Assembly: GCF_013256625.1 (NCBI RefSeq)
Contig: NZ_CP053908.1
Location: 806,001 to 870,000 of the forward strand
Source of the DNA: Hymenobacter sp. BRD128
GTDB taxonomy: Bacteria > Bacteroidota > Bacteroidia > Cytophagales > Hymenobacteraceae
Reading direction: 5' to 3'
Length of the DNA: 64,000 nucleotides
The notes below the pieces were generated by a model. The model saw only the letters and a program-made list of their open reading frames with translations, made no database searches and was not told the DNA's origin. Made by a program: the position numbers and the translations under genes. Of this stretch, positions 22,701 through 29,957 are shown one piece after another. Each line of letters opens with the position of its first letter. Within the stretch, counting starts at the first letter, position 1.

Positions 22701-25035
22701 GGGCCTGGGCACCGTGACGGTGGCGGCTGGCTGCAACACGGCCAGCGCGGCGTTCACGGTATTGGCCGTGCCCAGCCTGGCTAGCCTGAGCCCGGCCAGC
22801 GGCCAGGTAGGCAGTACGATTGCTATCAACGGCAGCAACCTGACGAGCACGACCACCATCACCTTCGCCGGCAGCAGCGGCAACACCGTAACCACGGGCT
22901 TCGCGGTGAACGCGGCCGGCACACAGATTACCGGCGTGGTGGTGCCCAGCGGAGCTACTACCGGCAACGTGACCGTGACTACACCCAGCGCCATCAGCAA
23001 CGGGCTGGCATTTACTATTACTTATCCTGACCTCACCGTCAGCACCGGCACCAACGCCAGCCCCACGACCGTAGCCGGCGGCACCTACAATTCCATAACC
23101 GTGACGGGCAACGGCGTGGCCCAGCTCACGGGCAGCACCACGGTGAACAGCGCCGTGACGGTGAGCGGCACGCTGCTCACCAACTGCCAGCCGCTGACGG
23201 GCGCAGCCAGCTTTACGGTAGCGGCCGGGGCCACGCTGGGTATTTGCGACCCGGCCGGGCTCAGCAGCGCGGCCGGTACCGGGGCGGTGCAAACCACCGG
23301 CCCCCGCAGTTTCTCGGCGGCGGCCAGCTACCTCTACAATGGCACGGCTGCGCAGGCAACCGGCAACGCCTTGCCTAGCCAGGTGATGAACCTGACTATC
23401 AGTAACCCCCAGACCGTAACGCTGACTCAGCCCGTGCAGGTGAAGCAGGTATTGACCCTAGCCAGTGCAGGCAACCTTGACCTCAACGGCCAGGCCCTCA
23501 CGCTGCTTTCCGATGCCAGCGGCACGGCCCTGGTGGTGAACAGCGGCAGCGGCGTAGTGCAGGGCCGCACCGGCACCATGCAGCGCTACCTCGACGCCAG
23601 CGGCAATCTCGGCAGTAGCGGTTACCGCCACTACAGCGCCCCGGTAACGGGCAGCACGGTGGGCGACCTCGCCACCGGCACATTCACGCCCACGCTCAAC
23701 ACGCAGTACAATAGTAGCACAACGCCCACGGCCGTGACGCCCTTCCCCACGATGTTTGGCTACGATGAAACCCGGCTGGCTAGTTCGCCGGCTACCACCC
23801 TGAGCGCCTTCGACCGGGGCTGGTATTCGCCGGCTAGCCTGAGCGATGCGCTGGCCGTGGGCCGGGGCTACACCGTGGAGCTGGGCAACAACGAGCTAGT
23901 CGATTTTACGGGCACTTTCACCACCGGCCCGCAAACGCTCGGCGGCCTCACGCGGGGCACGGATGCCGACGCGGGCTGGCACCTGGTGGGCAACCCGTAC
24001 CCGGCGCCGCTCGACTGGGGTACGGTGGCGGGGAGCCAGTTCACGGGGGTGCTGCCCGCCATCTACATCTACCAAAGCACCGGGCCCTACGTGGGGCGGT
24101 ACCGCTCGCTGGTCAACGGCATCGGGGCGGGCACGGGGCTGATTCCGGCCGGGCAGGGCTTCTTTGTGCGGGCCAGCACGGCGGGCGCTACGGGTAGCAT
24201 CGCGCTCACCAACGCCAACCGCGCCACCACCTTTGCCGGCCAGCCGGCCCTGCAGCGCACCGCTGCCGACCTGCGCCCCCGCCTGCGCCTGAGCCTGGGG
24301 GCCGGCAGCCTGCCCGCTAGCCCGGCCACTGCCCTCGACGAAACCTTCGTGTACCTCGAAGCCGGGGCCACGGCCGCCTTCGACGGAGCCTTCGATGCCT
24401 GCAAGCTGGCTAACCCCAGCGGCTACTACCTGGCCAGCGCCAGCACCGACGCCCCGGCCCAGCCCCTGAGCATCAATGGCCGCGCCCCGCTAGGCCCGGC
24501 CGAGGAGGTAGTGCCGCTGTGGCTGAGTGTGCCGACCGGTGGCACCTACACGCTCACCGCTACCGAGCTGGCCAACTTCACGACTTCGGCCGGCGCCGCT
24601 ACGCTCTACCTGCGCGATGCCCTTACCGGCACGCTCACTAATCTCAGCCAGCAGGCCAGCTACTCGTTTGCGGTGGCGGCGGGCGCACCTGCTGCTGGGC
24701 GCTTCGCGCTGCTGCTGCGGCCGGCCGGGCCCCTGGCCACGGCCCCGGCGCTGGCCGGCGCGCTGGTTAGCCTCTATCCCAATCCGGCCGCTGCCGAAAC
24801 CACGCTCAGCGCCACGGGTCTGCCTGGTCTAGCCACTACGCTCGACGCGGTGCTGCTCGATGCGGTGGGGCGGCAGGTGGGGCACTATACGCTGCCCGTG
24901 CGCCAGGGGGCCGCCAGCCAGCCACTGCCCACGGCCGGCCTGACGAGTGGGCTCTACCTGCTGCGTGTGAGTGTGCGCGATGCGCGTGCCCAGCCCCTGG
25001 CCCAGCTGCCTACCCAGCGTCTGAACATACGCTAG
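19750..25035 (+). CDS. Giant surface protein: FG-GAP and RCC1 propellers, IPT/TIG domains, T9SS tail
   Basis: 1,761 residues with a signal peptide (MSKLSTLLALALLSTGPVAM). Order: SbsA-type Ig-like domain (about 25-130, 'VTAVFPAANSLGNDTGGSAV'); seven FG-GAP/VCBS repeats (about 137-477) each with a calcium-loop motif such as 'LGDVNNDGQLDMVVAN'; IPT/TIG domain (about 481-567); seven RCC1-like repeats (about 571-922) of the type 'ADGTLWAWGWNNYGQ'; two more IPT/TIG domains (about 927-1094); a large beta-rich region with 'GYRHYSAPVTGSTVGD'; and a T9SS type A sorting domain (about 1670-1761, 'SLYPNPAAAETTLSATGLPG'). Seven blades each predict two complete propellers. Likely a T9SS-exported adhesin or binding protein; the ligand is unknown. 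Confidence 0.93.
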   Translation: MSKLSTLLALALLSTGPVAMAQAPVVTAVFPAANSLGNDTGGSAVVIFDRALNAGSASALKVFSSQRGGLLTASRPATVVSNSLTYSASGRNYRYGETITAVLTTAAQSSSGTPLATPRVWQFTTLTAPGTGSFGAKTDYMTGAGAYGVALGDVNNDGQLDMVVANYGVGSIIGNTVSVLLGAGAGSFGAKTDFAVGNSPIAVALGDVNNDGQLDIVTANASGSSLSVLLGTGTGSFGARSDIFVSSAPFGVALGDLNGDGNLDVVTGMPNGNQVLYLLGDGTGNLNTQRNYLTTGGSPYDVALGDLNNDGRLDIVTANNTFGGGNAVSVLLNGPNLQFSPKADYSTGSSANSVALGDVTGDGNLDIVVAGSNTGLSVLRGSSTGSFTLLTSYTGDGSYVRLGDVNGDGNLDAVSVSIGLNRASVRLGAGNGSFGTIASFATGANPYGLALGDLNNDGRLDIATANNAASTASVLLGQAGPPTLTALSPRLATPGTALTLTGTNLMGTTAVTFTGAAGQKVVTSGFTVNAAGTQITGVVVPPGAQSGPVTVTTGSGSSAGSMGGVFWRASVVAVENNHSVAVRADGTLWAWGWNNYGQAGANGSANVLVPTQLGTGTNWVSVAAGAYHNLALRADGTIWAWGLNNGGQLGNGNSGVYVAQPNPTQVGTGTNWVSVAAAYNYSAAIRADGTMWNWGLITIPGAGQTNNITQIITPNPTQVGTATNWVTVTCGTSHMAAVQADGTLWTWGYNGAGALGNGTQNNAQVPTQVGTATNWVSATAGNDYTAAVQADGTLWVWGNNNSGQVGDGTFANQRLSPVRIGTGTAWMSAVAGAYRTLAVQAGGTLWAWGNNGSGQVGDGTTTQRTSPVQVGSATNWVSAALGHGNHSLAEQSCHSLWAWGDNTYGEVGDGTTTQRNSPVQVYNPVSQLSSLTPSSAAAGTTVAVTGTNLAGITALTVNGASALASVTNNTNGGFSFVVPAGATPGLGTVTVAAGCNTASAAFTVLAVPSLASLSPASGQVGSTIAINGSNLTSTTTITFAGSSGNTVTTGFAVNAAGTQITGVVVPSGATTGNVTVTTPSAISNGLAFTITYPDLTVSTGTNASPTTVAGGTYNSITVTGNGVAQLTGSTTVNSAVTVSGTLLTNCQPLTGAASFTVAAGATLGICDPAGLSSAAGTGAVQTTGPRSFSAAASYLYNGTAAQATGNALPSQVMNLTISNPQTVTLTQPVQVKQVLTLASAGNLDLNGQALTLLSDASGTALVVNSGSGVVQGRTGTMQRYLDASGNLGSSGYRHYSAPVTGSTVGDLATGTFTPTLNTQYNSSTTPTAVTPFPTMFGYDETRLASSPATTLSAFDRGWYSPASLSDALAVGRGYTVELGNNELVDFTGTFTTGPQTLGGLTRGTDADAGWHLVGNPYPAPLDWGTVAGSQFTGVLPAIYIYQSTGPYVGRYRSLVNGIGAGTGLIPAGQGFFVRASTAGATGSIALTNANRATTFAGQPALQRTAADLRPRLRLSLGAGSLPASPATALDETFVYLEAGATAAFDGAFDACKLANPSGYYLASASTDAPAQPLSINGRAPLGPAEEVVPLWLSVPTGGTYTLTATELANFTTSAGAATLYLRDALTGTLTNLSQQASYSFAVAAGAPAAGRFALLLRPAGPLATAPALAGALVSLYPNPAAAETTLSATGLPGLATTLDAVLLDAVGRQVGHYTLPVRQGAASQPLPTAGLTSGLYLLRVSVRDARAQPLAQLPTQRLNIR

Positions 25036-25065
25036 TGAACATTATTCTCATTCAAAAAACTGTTT

Positions 25066-25317
25066 ATGAACACGATAAGTGTTGCGATGGCTAGCCGCTG
25101 GGTGCTGCTGGCTACGCTGGCCCTGGCTGGCGCGGGCCGGGCGGTCGCCCAGGCCCCCGGCACGGGTGGCCCCACCCCACAAGCTCCCGACGCTCCTACC
25201 GCGGTGCCCCTCGATGGCGGCACCAGCCTGCTGCTGGCCGGCGGCTTGGCATATGGCCTACGCCGCCTGCGCCGCCGCGCGGCGGCTTCTGAACGGCCCA
25301 GCCAGCCGCTTCGCTAG
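25066..25317 (+). CDS. Small exported protein with PID-CTERM-like sorting tail
   Basis: 83 residues from ATG 25066 (an internal ATG at 25087 is possible). It has a signal peptide ('MASRWVLLATLALAGAGRAV' then AQA), a Pro/Gly-rich spacer of about 20 residues, and the tail 'VPLDGGTSLLLAGGLAYGLR' followed by RLRRR. That P-[IVL]-D-G-G, hydrophobic helix and basic end is the layout of the PID-CTERM signal used by exosortase-like systems in Cytophagales. Almost nothing lies between signal and tail, so the mature product would be a short peptide. It starts 31 bases after the giant surface gene and may be co-transcribed with it. No sortase gene is in the window. Confidence 0.75.
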   Translation: MNTISVAMASRWVLLATLALAGAGRAVAQAPGTGGPTPQAPDAPTAVPLDGGTSLLLAGGLAYGLRRLRRRAAASERPSQPLR

Positions 25318-25396
25318 GCTAGGCCCTCCTTGTGAGGCAACTAAGTTTACCCTACTGTGCAGATGCATTTAGGTCATTGTCTTAGCTGTTTAGGAT

Positions 25397-25588
25397 ATGA
25401 GCCAGCGTTTCATACTACAACTGGGGCCCGGATGCCTGGCGGTGCTTGGGCTGCTGATGGGGCTAGCGGCCTGTAAAAAAGACACCGAAACGCCATCATC
25501 CCCTCCGGCTGGACGCAAGCCCAGCGCCGATTTCTCGTTTGCCATCCGCAACCCGGGGGTGCTGCCGGCTACAGTGGCTTTTCACTGA
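25397..25588 (+). pseudogene. Truncated lipoprotein with start of a PKD-like domain
   Basis: 63 residues. It has a lipoprotein signal ending in the lipobox LAAC, then KKD and a Pro/Ser-rich linker, then 'ADFSFAIRNPGVLPATVAFH', which is how PKD domains begin in Bacteroidota lipoproteins (ADFSF...NPGVLPATV.F). The frame stops right there (TGA 25586-25588), where a PKD domain should go on for about 60 residues. Neither other frame downstream resumes the domain. It therefore looks like the 5' stub of a deleted PKD lipoprotein gene, though a short expressed lipoprotein cannot be excluded. Confidence 0.6.
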
Positions 25589-26011
25589 CCACTTTATTTC
25601 AGTCGTGGCGCTTTCCGGTAGCGCCGTGGCCGAGGCCGCGCGCTACCCTTAAAGCCACTGCCAACGGCAGGCCATTTGCCCTTAATCGGAGAATAAGCAG
25701 GCGATGAGAAGCCACGGCTTCGAGTGTTTAGTCAAGCAAATCAACTCACGAAGCTAGCGGCTGGCTTCCCCGCTCCTTTCGGAGAAGGGGCCGGGGGGGA
25801 GGCGCTCCGTCCGCGCATGGTGTTAACCAACCTGTAATTTGATTCGCTGCAAGTTCTTTTGCCGAGCAGTTGTCCGCGCTTTTTAGGAAGCCTCGTAAGC
25901 TGTTTGAGCTAGCCGAGTATCAGCTCAAACGAAGCGGTAAAGACGCTTCGATAAGCTTAGCCTGACCATTCTGATAAATTCAGCCACCCACCCACCAGCT
26001 AGTACGAAACC
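25589..26011. other. Spacer with hairpins, no gene
   Basis: About 420 bases without coding signal. It contains a hairpin near 25768-25791 (CCCCGCTCC / GGAGaAGGGG) and the double hairpin at 25902-25949. Both borders of the acquired-looking cysteine synthase gene should be sought here and after 26953. Confidence 0.5.
25902..25949. repeat. Two adjacent hairpins with a family A half-site
   Basis: GTTTGAGCT (25902-25910) pairs with AGCTCAAAC (25922-25930); directly after it GAAGCG (25931-25936) pairs with CGCTTC (25944-25949). The following ACGCTTCGATAAGCTTAGCC is a degenerate family A arm. Confidence 0.7.
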
Positions 26012-26953
26012 ATGCGCACCGCCGTCACTGCGAAAAACGATATTATCAGTGCCATTGGGAATACGCCGATGGTAAAATTAGAAAAAATAGTGCCCGATGA
26101 TTGTGCAGATATTTACGTAAAATTGGAATACCTGAATCCTACCGGTTCCTATAAAGACCGCATGGTGTTGGCAATTATTCAGGAGGCAGAAAAAAGAGGA
26201 GTCCTAAAACCGGGAATGACCGTTGTGGAATGCACGGCGGGCAATACCGGTACTTCTCTGGCATTTGTATGTAGTGCGAAAGGATACCGTTTCAAGGCCA
26301 TTTCGTCGGATGCCTTTGCGAAAGAGAAACTGCAAGCCATGCGCTTGTTTGGTGCGGAAGTAGAATTGTTATCCAACGAAGGAAGAGGAATTACGCCCGA
26401 TTTAATTCCTAGAATGATTAAGCATGTGCAAAAATTAAGTACGCAGGAAGGCTTCTATTGGACAAAGCAATTTGAAAATACGGATGCCTTAGCAGGTTTT
26501 AGGGAAATGGGGAAGGAAATTCTTACTCAAATTACCCAGCCTATAAATGTGTTTTGCGCGGGCGTAGGCACGGCGGGTATGCTGACGGGCGTATCCCAGG
26601 AATTGAAGCAAGCTAATCCTGCCACGCAAGTAGTTGTGCTGGAACCGGCTTCGGCAGCGTTGCTAGCCCAAGGAATACCGGGAAGCCATAAAGTGGACGG
26701 CATTGGGGTAGGGTTTGTGCCGCCTCTGTTAAAGCAGGCAGCCTACGATGCCGTGCGGATGATAGAGGAGCCGGAGGCACGCCGGATAGCTAAATTATTA
26801 GCCTCAGAAGAAGGAATACTGGCCGGAACGTCAAGCGGACTGAATGTGTCAGCGGCCATCGCGCTTGGCAAAGAACTAGGTCCCGGCCATGCAGTAGTCA
26901 CCGTGGCCTGTGACTCAGGATTAAAATACCTATCAAGCGGCTTGTTTGATTGA
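26012..26953 (+). CDS. Cysteine synthase-like PLP enzyme, probably acquired
   Basis: 313 residues. Fold-type II PLP enzyme of the cysteine synthase / cystathionine beta-synthase group. The PLP lysine is in 'NPTGSYKDRMV' (about residue 47), the substrate loop is 'CTAGNTGTSLAF' and the phosphate-binding loop is 'GVGTAGMLTGV'; the C-terminus has 'ILAGTSSGLNVSAA'. The usual reaction is O-acetylserine plus sulfide giving cysteine, but this subgroup may use other beta-substituents. Base composition is markedly poorer in GC (a 60-base sample at 26161 is 47 percent GC) and it uses A/T-ending codons (aaa, att, gaa, tta) unlike every neighbour, so horizontal transfer from a lower-GC relative is likely. 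No serine acetyltransferase is adjacent. Confidence 0.88.
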   Translation: MRTAVTAKNDIISAIGNTPMVKLEKIVPDDCADIYVKLEYLNPTGSYKDRMVLAIIQEAEKRGVLKPGMTVVECTAGNTGTSLAFVCSAKGYRFKAISSDAFAKEKLQAMRLFGAEVELLSNEGRGITPDLIPRMIKHVQKLSTQEGFYWTKQFENTDALAGFREMGKEILTQITQPINVFCAGVGTAGMLTGVSQELKQANPATQVVVLEPASAALLAQGIPGSHKVDGIGVGFVPPLLKQAAYDAVRMIEEPEARRIAKLLASEEGILAGTSSGLNVSAAIALGKELGPGHAVVTVACDSGLKYLSSGLFD

Positions 26954-27151
26954 AACTGCGCTAACACGTATTTTACGAAGCGCTGCTTGAAATTCTGGCA
27001 GCGTTAAGTAGTTTAATATCGGATGCTGGAACGGCGCTGAGCTAACCAGATAGTACGAATTCATCAGTTAGCAAAATTGTGACAATAGCAGGACTATAGG
27101 TGGGGGAGCGAAGAGCGGTTAAGATTTGCCGGATTTGACGATTCACAGATA

Positions 27152-27901
27152 ATGCTCATGCCACAAAACCCTCCCCTTACCCCCGAGTTTACTGGCGTAC
27201 GCCGTGTGTGGCGCACTATTTATCCTGACGGCGACGCCGCGGCGCCGGTGCAGGTGACCGCCGAGGCCGTGCGCGATTTAGCGCGCCAGATGCTGCTCAA
27301 TCAGTTCGTATTCATCTATGACGTGCGTGCTCAGCAGCCCGTGTTCGTGAGTGCGGGCATCGAGCGGGTACTTGGCTACCCCGCTGATGAGTTCAACCTG
27401 GAGCACTTTTACAACCAGATTCACCCCGCCGACGCCGCGCTGGTAGGCCGGGCTACTATGCTTTCGGCCGAGTACGCGGGGCGTTATAGGGCCGAAACGC
27501 TGGGGCAGGTATTCAGCACAGCCTACCGCCTGCGCCACCAGCGCGGGCACTACATACGCATCCTGCGCCAGAATTACGGTCTTTACGCCGATGAAAAGGG
27601 CAACGTGCTGGTGATTGCCAGTATCTATACCGACATCACGGCCCATAAGCACACCGACGAAGTAACTTTTCACTGTACCGACGAGCGCCTGCAGCGCCGC
27701 CTGGAGCAGGAACTGTGCCCGCCCGGCGAAACCCTGAGCCGCCGCGAGCAGGCCGTGCTGAAGCGCGTGCTAGCCGGCCGCAGCAGCCAGCAGATTGCCG
27801 ATGAGCTCTTTGTGAGCGTGCATACCGTGAATACGCACCGCCGCAATATAAAACGCAAAGCTAACCGCCGCGACTTACCCGAGCTATTGCGGCTGCTATA
27901 G
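27152..27901 (+). CDS. PAS-LuxR transcription regulator
   Basis: 249 residues. A PAS domain occupies about 50-165 ('FVFIYDVRAQQPVFVSAGIE', 'YNQIHPADAALV', 'VIASIYTDITAHK'), the last being a classical PAS/PAC ending. It is followed by a LuxR-type helix-turn-helix (about 192-249): 'LSRREQAVLKRVLAGRSSQQ' and 'ADELFVSVHTVNTHRRNIKR'. Such one-component regulators sense a small ligand or redox state through PAS and bind DNA through LuxR. No receiver domain or partner kinase is adjacent. The stop codon overlaps the convergent hydrolase gene by six bases. Targets unknown. Confidence 0.88.
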   Translation: MLMPQNPPLTPEFTGVRRVWRTIYPDGDAAAPVQVTAEAVRDLARQMLLNQFVFIYDVRAQQPVFVSAGIERVLGYPADEFNLEHFYNQIHPADAALVGRATMLSAEYAGRYRAETLGQVFSTAYRLRHQRGHYIRILRQNYGLYADEKGNVLVIASIYTDITAHKHTDEVTFHCTDERLQRRLEQELCPPGETLSRREQAVLKRVLAGRSSQQIADELFVSVHTVNTHRRNIKRKANRRDLPELLRLL

Positions 27902-28645
27902 GGCAGAGCGCGGCGGCGTAGCTGCCACAAAGCGCAGCAGCAGGTCGTTGAACGCGGCCGGATTTTCCAAAAACGGCGTGTGACCCGCAGCTGGCACCAG
28001 GTGCAAGGGCACCCCCCAGCGGCTGGGAGCGACTAGGGTATCAAAATAATTGAAGTGCAGTAGGTGGTCGGCCTCTCCCGCCGCAAAAGCTAGCGGCACT
28101 GGCGTATCCCGAATAATAGCCAACTCGTCTGGAATCTCGCCGCCGGCGGCCAGCGCCGCCCTTATTGCGGCGCGAAACCGGCCATCTGCTTGATGCAGGG
28201 CTGCGGATACTACCGCCCGTGCCCCAGCCGTGGCCTGTGGCCCCAGGCAGTGGGTACACATAATAGTTAAGTCGGTTTCACTCACTTCCTGTTGGTAAAA
28301 TAATAGCCCGCGCTCGTCAAAAGTAAAGGCGGCGCTCAGGCTGTCGGGTGCCTTTACTGGTGGCGTACCCACGGCCAGCACTCCGCGCAGCCCCGGCAAT
28401 TGGGGTATGGCATCAAGAGCCAGGTGGCCGCCGTAGGAATGGCCCACCAGCACGGGTGCTACCGAACTCAGGGCTCGTGTGGCCTCGCATAGTACCGCTT
28501 GCAACTGCCGTGGGTAGTAGTGGGCTGGTACCCACGGCGAGGCGCCGCAGCCCGGTAGGTCCAAGGCCAGCAGCCGTAAGTGCTGTAGCTCAGGAGCCTC
28601 AAATTGACGAATGAATATGCTGGCCGCTAGTGAGTTGCCATGCAC
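27896..28645 (-). CDS. Alpha/beta hydrolase (start uncertain)
   Basis: At least 249 residues. The nucleophile elbow 'VLVGHSYGGHLALDAI' carries the catalytic Ser, 'VPLAFAAGEADHLLHFNY' the acid and 'VPAAGHTPFLENPAAF' the His; 'FVHGNSLAASIF' is the oxyanion strand. Substrate unknown; esterase or haloalkane-dehalogenase-like. The listed start is GTG 28645, but family sequence clearly continues upstream in frame ('TLATYEAGDPAGTPVIFVHG') to about 28762, where a TAG closes the frame, with no ATG, GTG or TTG in between. So the true start is a rare codon or the 5' end has been lost. Confidence 0.85.
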   Translation of the reverse strand: MHGNSLAASIFIRQFEAPELQHLRLLALDLPGCGASPWVPAHYYPRQLQAVLCEATRALSSVAPVLVGHSYGGHLALDAIPQLPGLRGVLAVGTPPVKAPDSLSAAFTFDERGLLFYQQEVSETDLTIMCTHCLGPQATAGARAVVSAALHQADGRFRAAIRAALAAGGEIPDELAIIRDTPVPLAFAAGEADHLLHFNYFDTLVAPSRWGVPLHLVPAAGHTPFLENPAAFNDLLLRFVAATPPRSAL

Positions 28646-28816
28646 GAAAATGACTGGCGTACCGGCCGGGTCGCCGGCCTCATAGGTAGCTAGCGTAACA
28701 CCCGAGGGTAGGGGAGGAAAATAGCCTGCATAGGCGGCTAGGGGTAAAGTGGTTGGGCTAAACTAATAGCCGTGAAGCTAGCCGCCAACCATGCCTGGTC
28801 CTTCTCCCACAAGTTG

Positions 28817-29167
28817 TTAAGCAGCCTTCTTTTCTAAAGCCCCTAGCAGCTCGTCGGCGGCCTTTTCGATGTCGTGGTAGCCTTGTTGGGCGGCGCGCTC
28901 TTTGGCGGCAATGAGGCCATCACGGTGCACCGTTTTGAAGTCGCCGTAGGGAAATTTGTAGCGGCCCTTATTATCCTCGTTTTGGCTTTTATCCTCGCCG
29001 AGGTGCCACTGGGCGTACTCGTCGATTTCGTGCTTTTGCAGGAAGGAATTTTCTTCTTTGGCGCCAGGATTATGCTGGTTCCAATGCCTTTGGTCGTTCT
29101 TGATTTTACCGGCCTTAATCAACCCTTTTGCAAAGGTGACGGCGGCGTGATTTAGCGTAATGCTCAT
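28817..29167 (-). CDS. Conserved protein of unknown function
   Basis: 116 residues from ATG 29167 (MSITLNHAAVTFAKGLIKAG). Charged and soluble, with 'WNQHNPGAKEENSFLQKHEI', 'EYAQWHLGEDKSQNEDNKGR', 'YKFPYGDFKTVHRDGLIAAK' and 'AAQQGYHDIEKAADELLGAL'. The pattern (KxGRYxFPYGDFxxVHRxGLIAAKxRAAQ) recurs widely in bacteria in proteins of about this size, to my knowledge without an assigned function. The last 25 residues form a helix. An in-frame extension upstream is low quality. Monocistronic between two unrelated genes. Confidence 0.75.
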   Translation of the reverse strand: MSITLNHAAVTFAKGLIKAGKIKNDQRHWNQHNPGAKEENSFLQKHEIDEYAQWHLGEDKSQNEDNKGRYKFPYGDFKTVHRDGLIAAKERAAQQGYHDIEKAADELLGALEKKAA

Positions 29168-29286
29168 GGCGGGGGCGGAAAAGTACCCGCATAGTACGAG
29201 CGCGTTAGCCCGCCAGGTTATGGCCGGGCTTGGCTGAGATAACGAAGAATTGCCGTCAGTGTAATTCTTCATTCCAAATTACCAAT

Positions 29287-29928
29287 TCAATTCACATACG
29301 GCGCCTCCAGCTTCTGGCCCATGCTCTTGAAGCCCCGGCCGGGCAGGCGGCCGGTAAGGCGGGTGGCCAGCGCCTGCGCCTCGGGCGTGGGCAGCACATC
29401 GAGCTCGTGCAGCCAGGCCAGGCGGCGCAGCTGGGGCTCGATGAGGCCTAGCGGATTAATAGGCGCGTATTCGCGGCGCAGATAAGCCTTGGTATGGTCT
29501 TCGGTATTTTTGATAAAGGCACGCAGTTGGTGACGGTCGCGCGGATGGTCGGCTAGCGCCACGCGCAGGTGGGCGGTATGCACGATTGCCTGGTGCCACC
29601 AGTTTTGCCAGGCGTAGAGCACCACTAGGCCCAGCCCGGCCAACGCGCTAATTACATACACCCAAAAGTTTTCGGGCAGCACTGTATGGCCGGGTCTGTA
29701 GTGGTTCAGGGCCTGAATTATCAGCCAGCCGCCCAACGCAATGAGCAGCCGCAGCCGCTGCGTGGGCAGAGCATTGCGGTATTCGACCTGAAGTGGCAAT
29801 ACCTCTTCATAGGGAATCTCGACGGCGATATCGACTGCCCCGCGGGCGTCGCGCTGGCTTACAAACAGCCCATCCTGGCGCAGGGCGAACTGCGTGGCGC
29901 GCGTCAGCTGACTTTGTTGAAACTGCAT
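29287..29928 (-). CDS. Membrane protein of unknown function
   Basis: 213 residues with two predicted membrane helices: about 60-75 ('LRLLIALGGWLIIQALN') and about 88-107 ('FWVYVISALAGLGLVVLYAW'). The N-terminal part is a small beta-domain ('TQFALRQDGLFVSQRDARG'), and the C-terminal 100 residues are cytoplasmic, charged and helical ('LRAFIKNTEDHTKAYLRREY'). No family recognised. It lies 29 bases downstream of the S2P protease stop on the same strand, so the two could form one transcript. Confidence 0.65.
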   Translation of the reverse strand: MQFQQSQLTRATQFALRQDGLFVSQRDARGAVDIAVEIPYEEVLPLQVEYRNALPTQRLRLLIALGGWLIIQALNHYRPGHTVLPENFWVYVISALAGLGLVVLYAWQNWWHQAIVHTAHLRVALADHPRDRHQLRAFIKNTEDHTKAYLRREYAPINPLGLIEPQLRRLAWLHELDVLPTPEAQALATRLTGRLPGRGFKSMGQKLEAPYVN

Positions 29929-29957
29929 AAACTACTTATCCTCCCCAAAAATACGCC

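Noticed and set aside
21087..23292. Long minus-strand frames opposite the giant surface gene
   Set aside because: They mirror the repeats of the plus-strand protein and show the same periodicity; no motif of their own.
25760..26011. A riboswitch ahead of the cysteine synthase gene
   Set aside because: Only simple hairpins are seen; no SAM, T-box or other known conserved core could be recognised.
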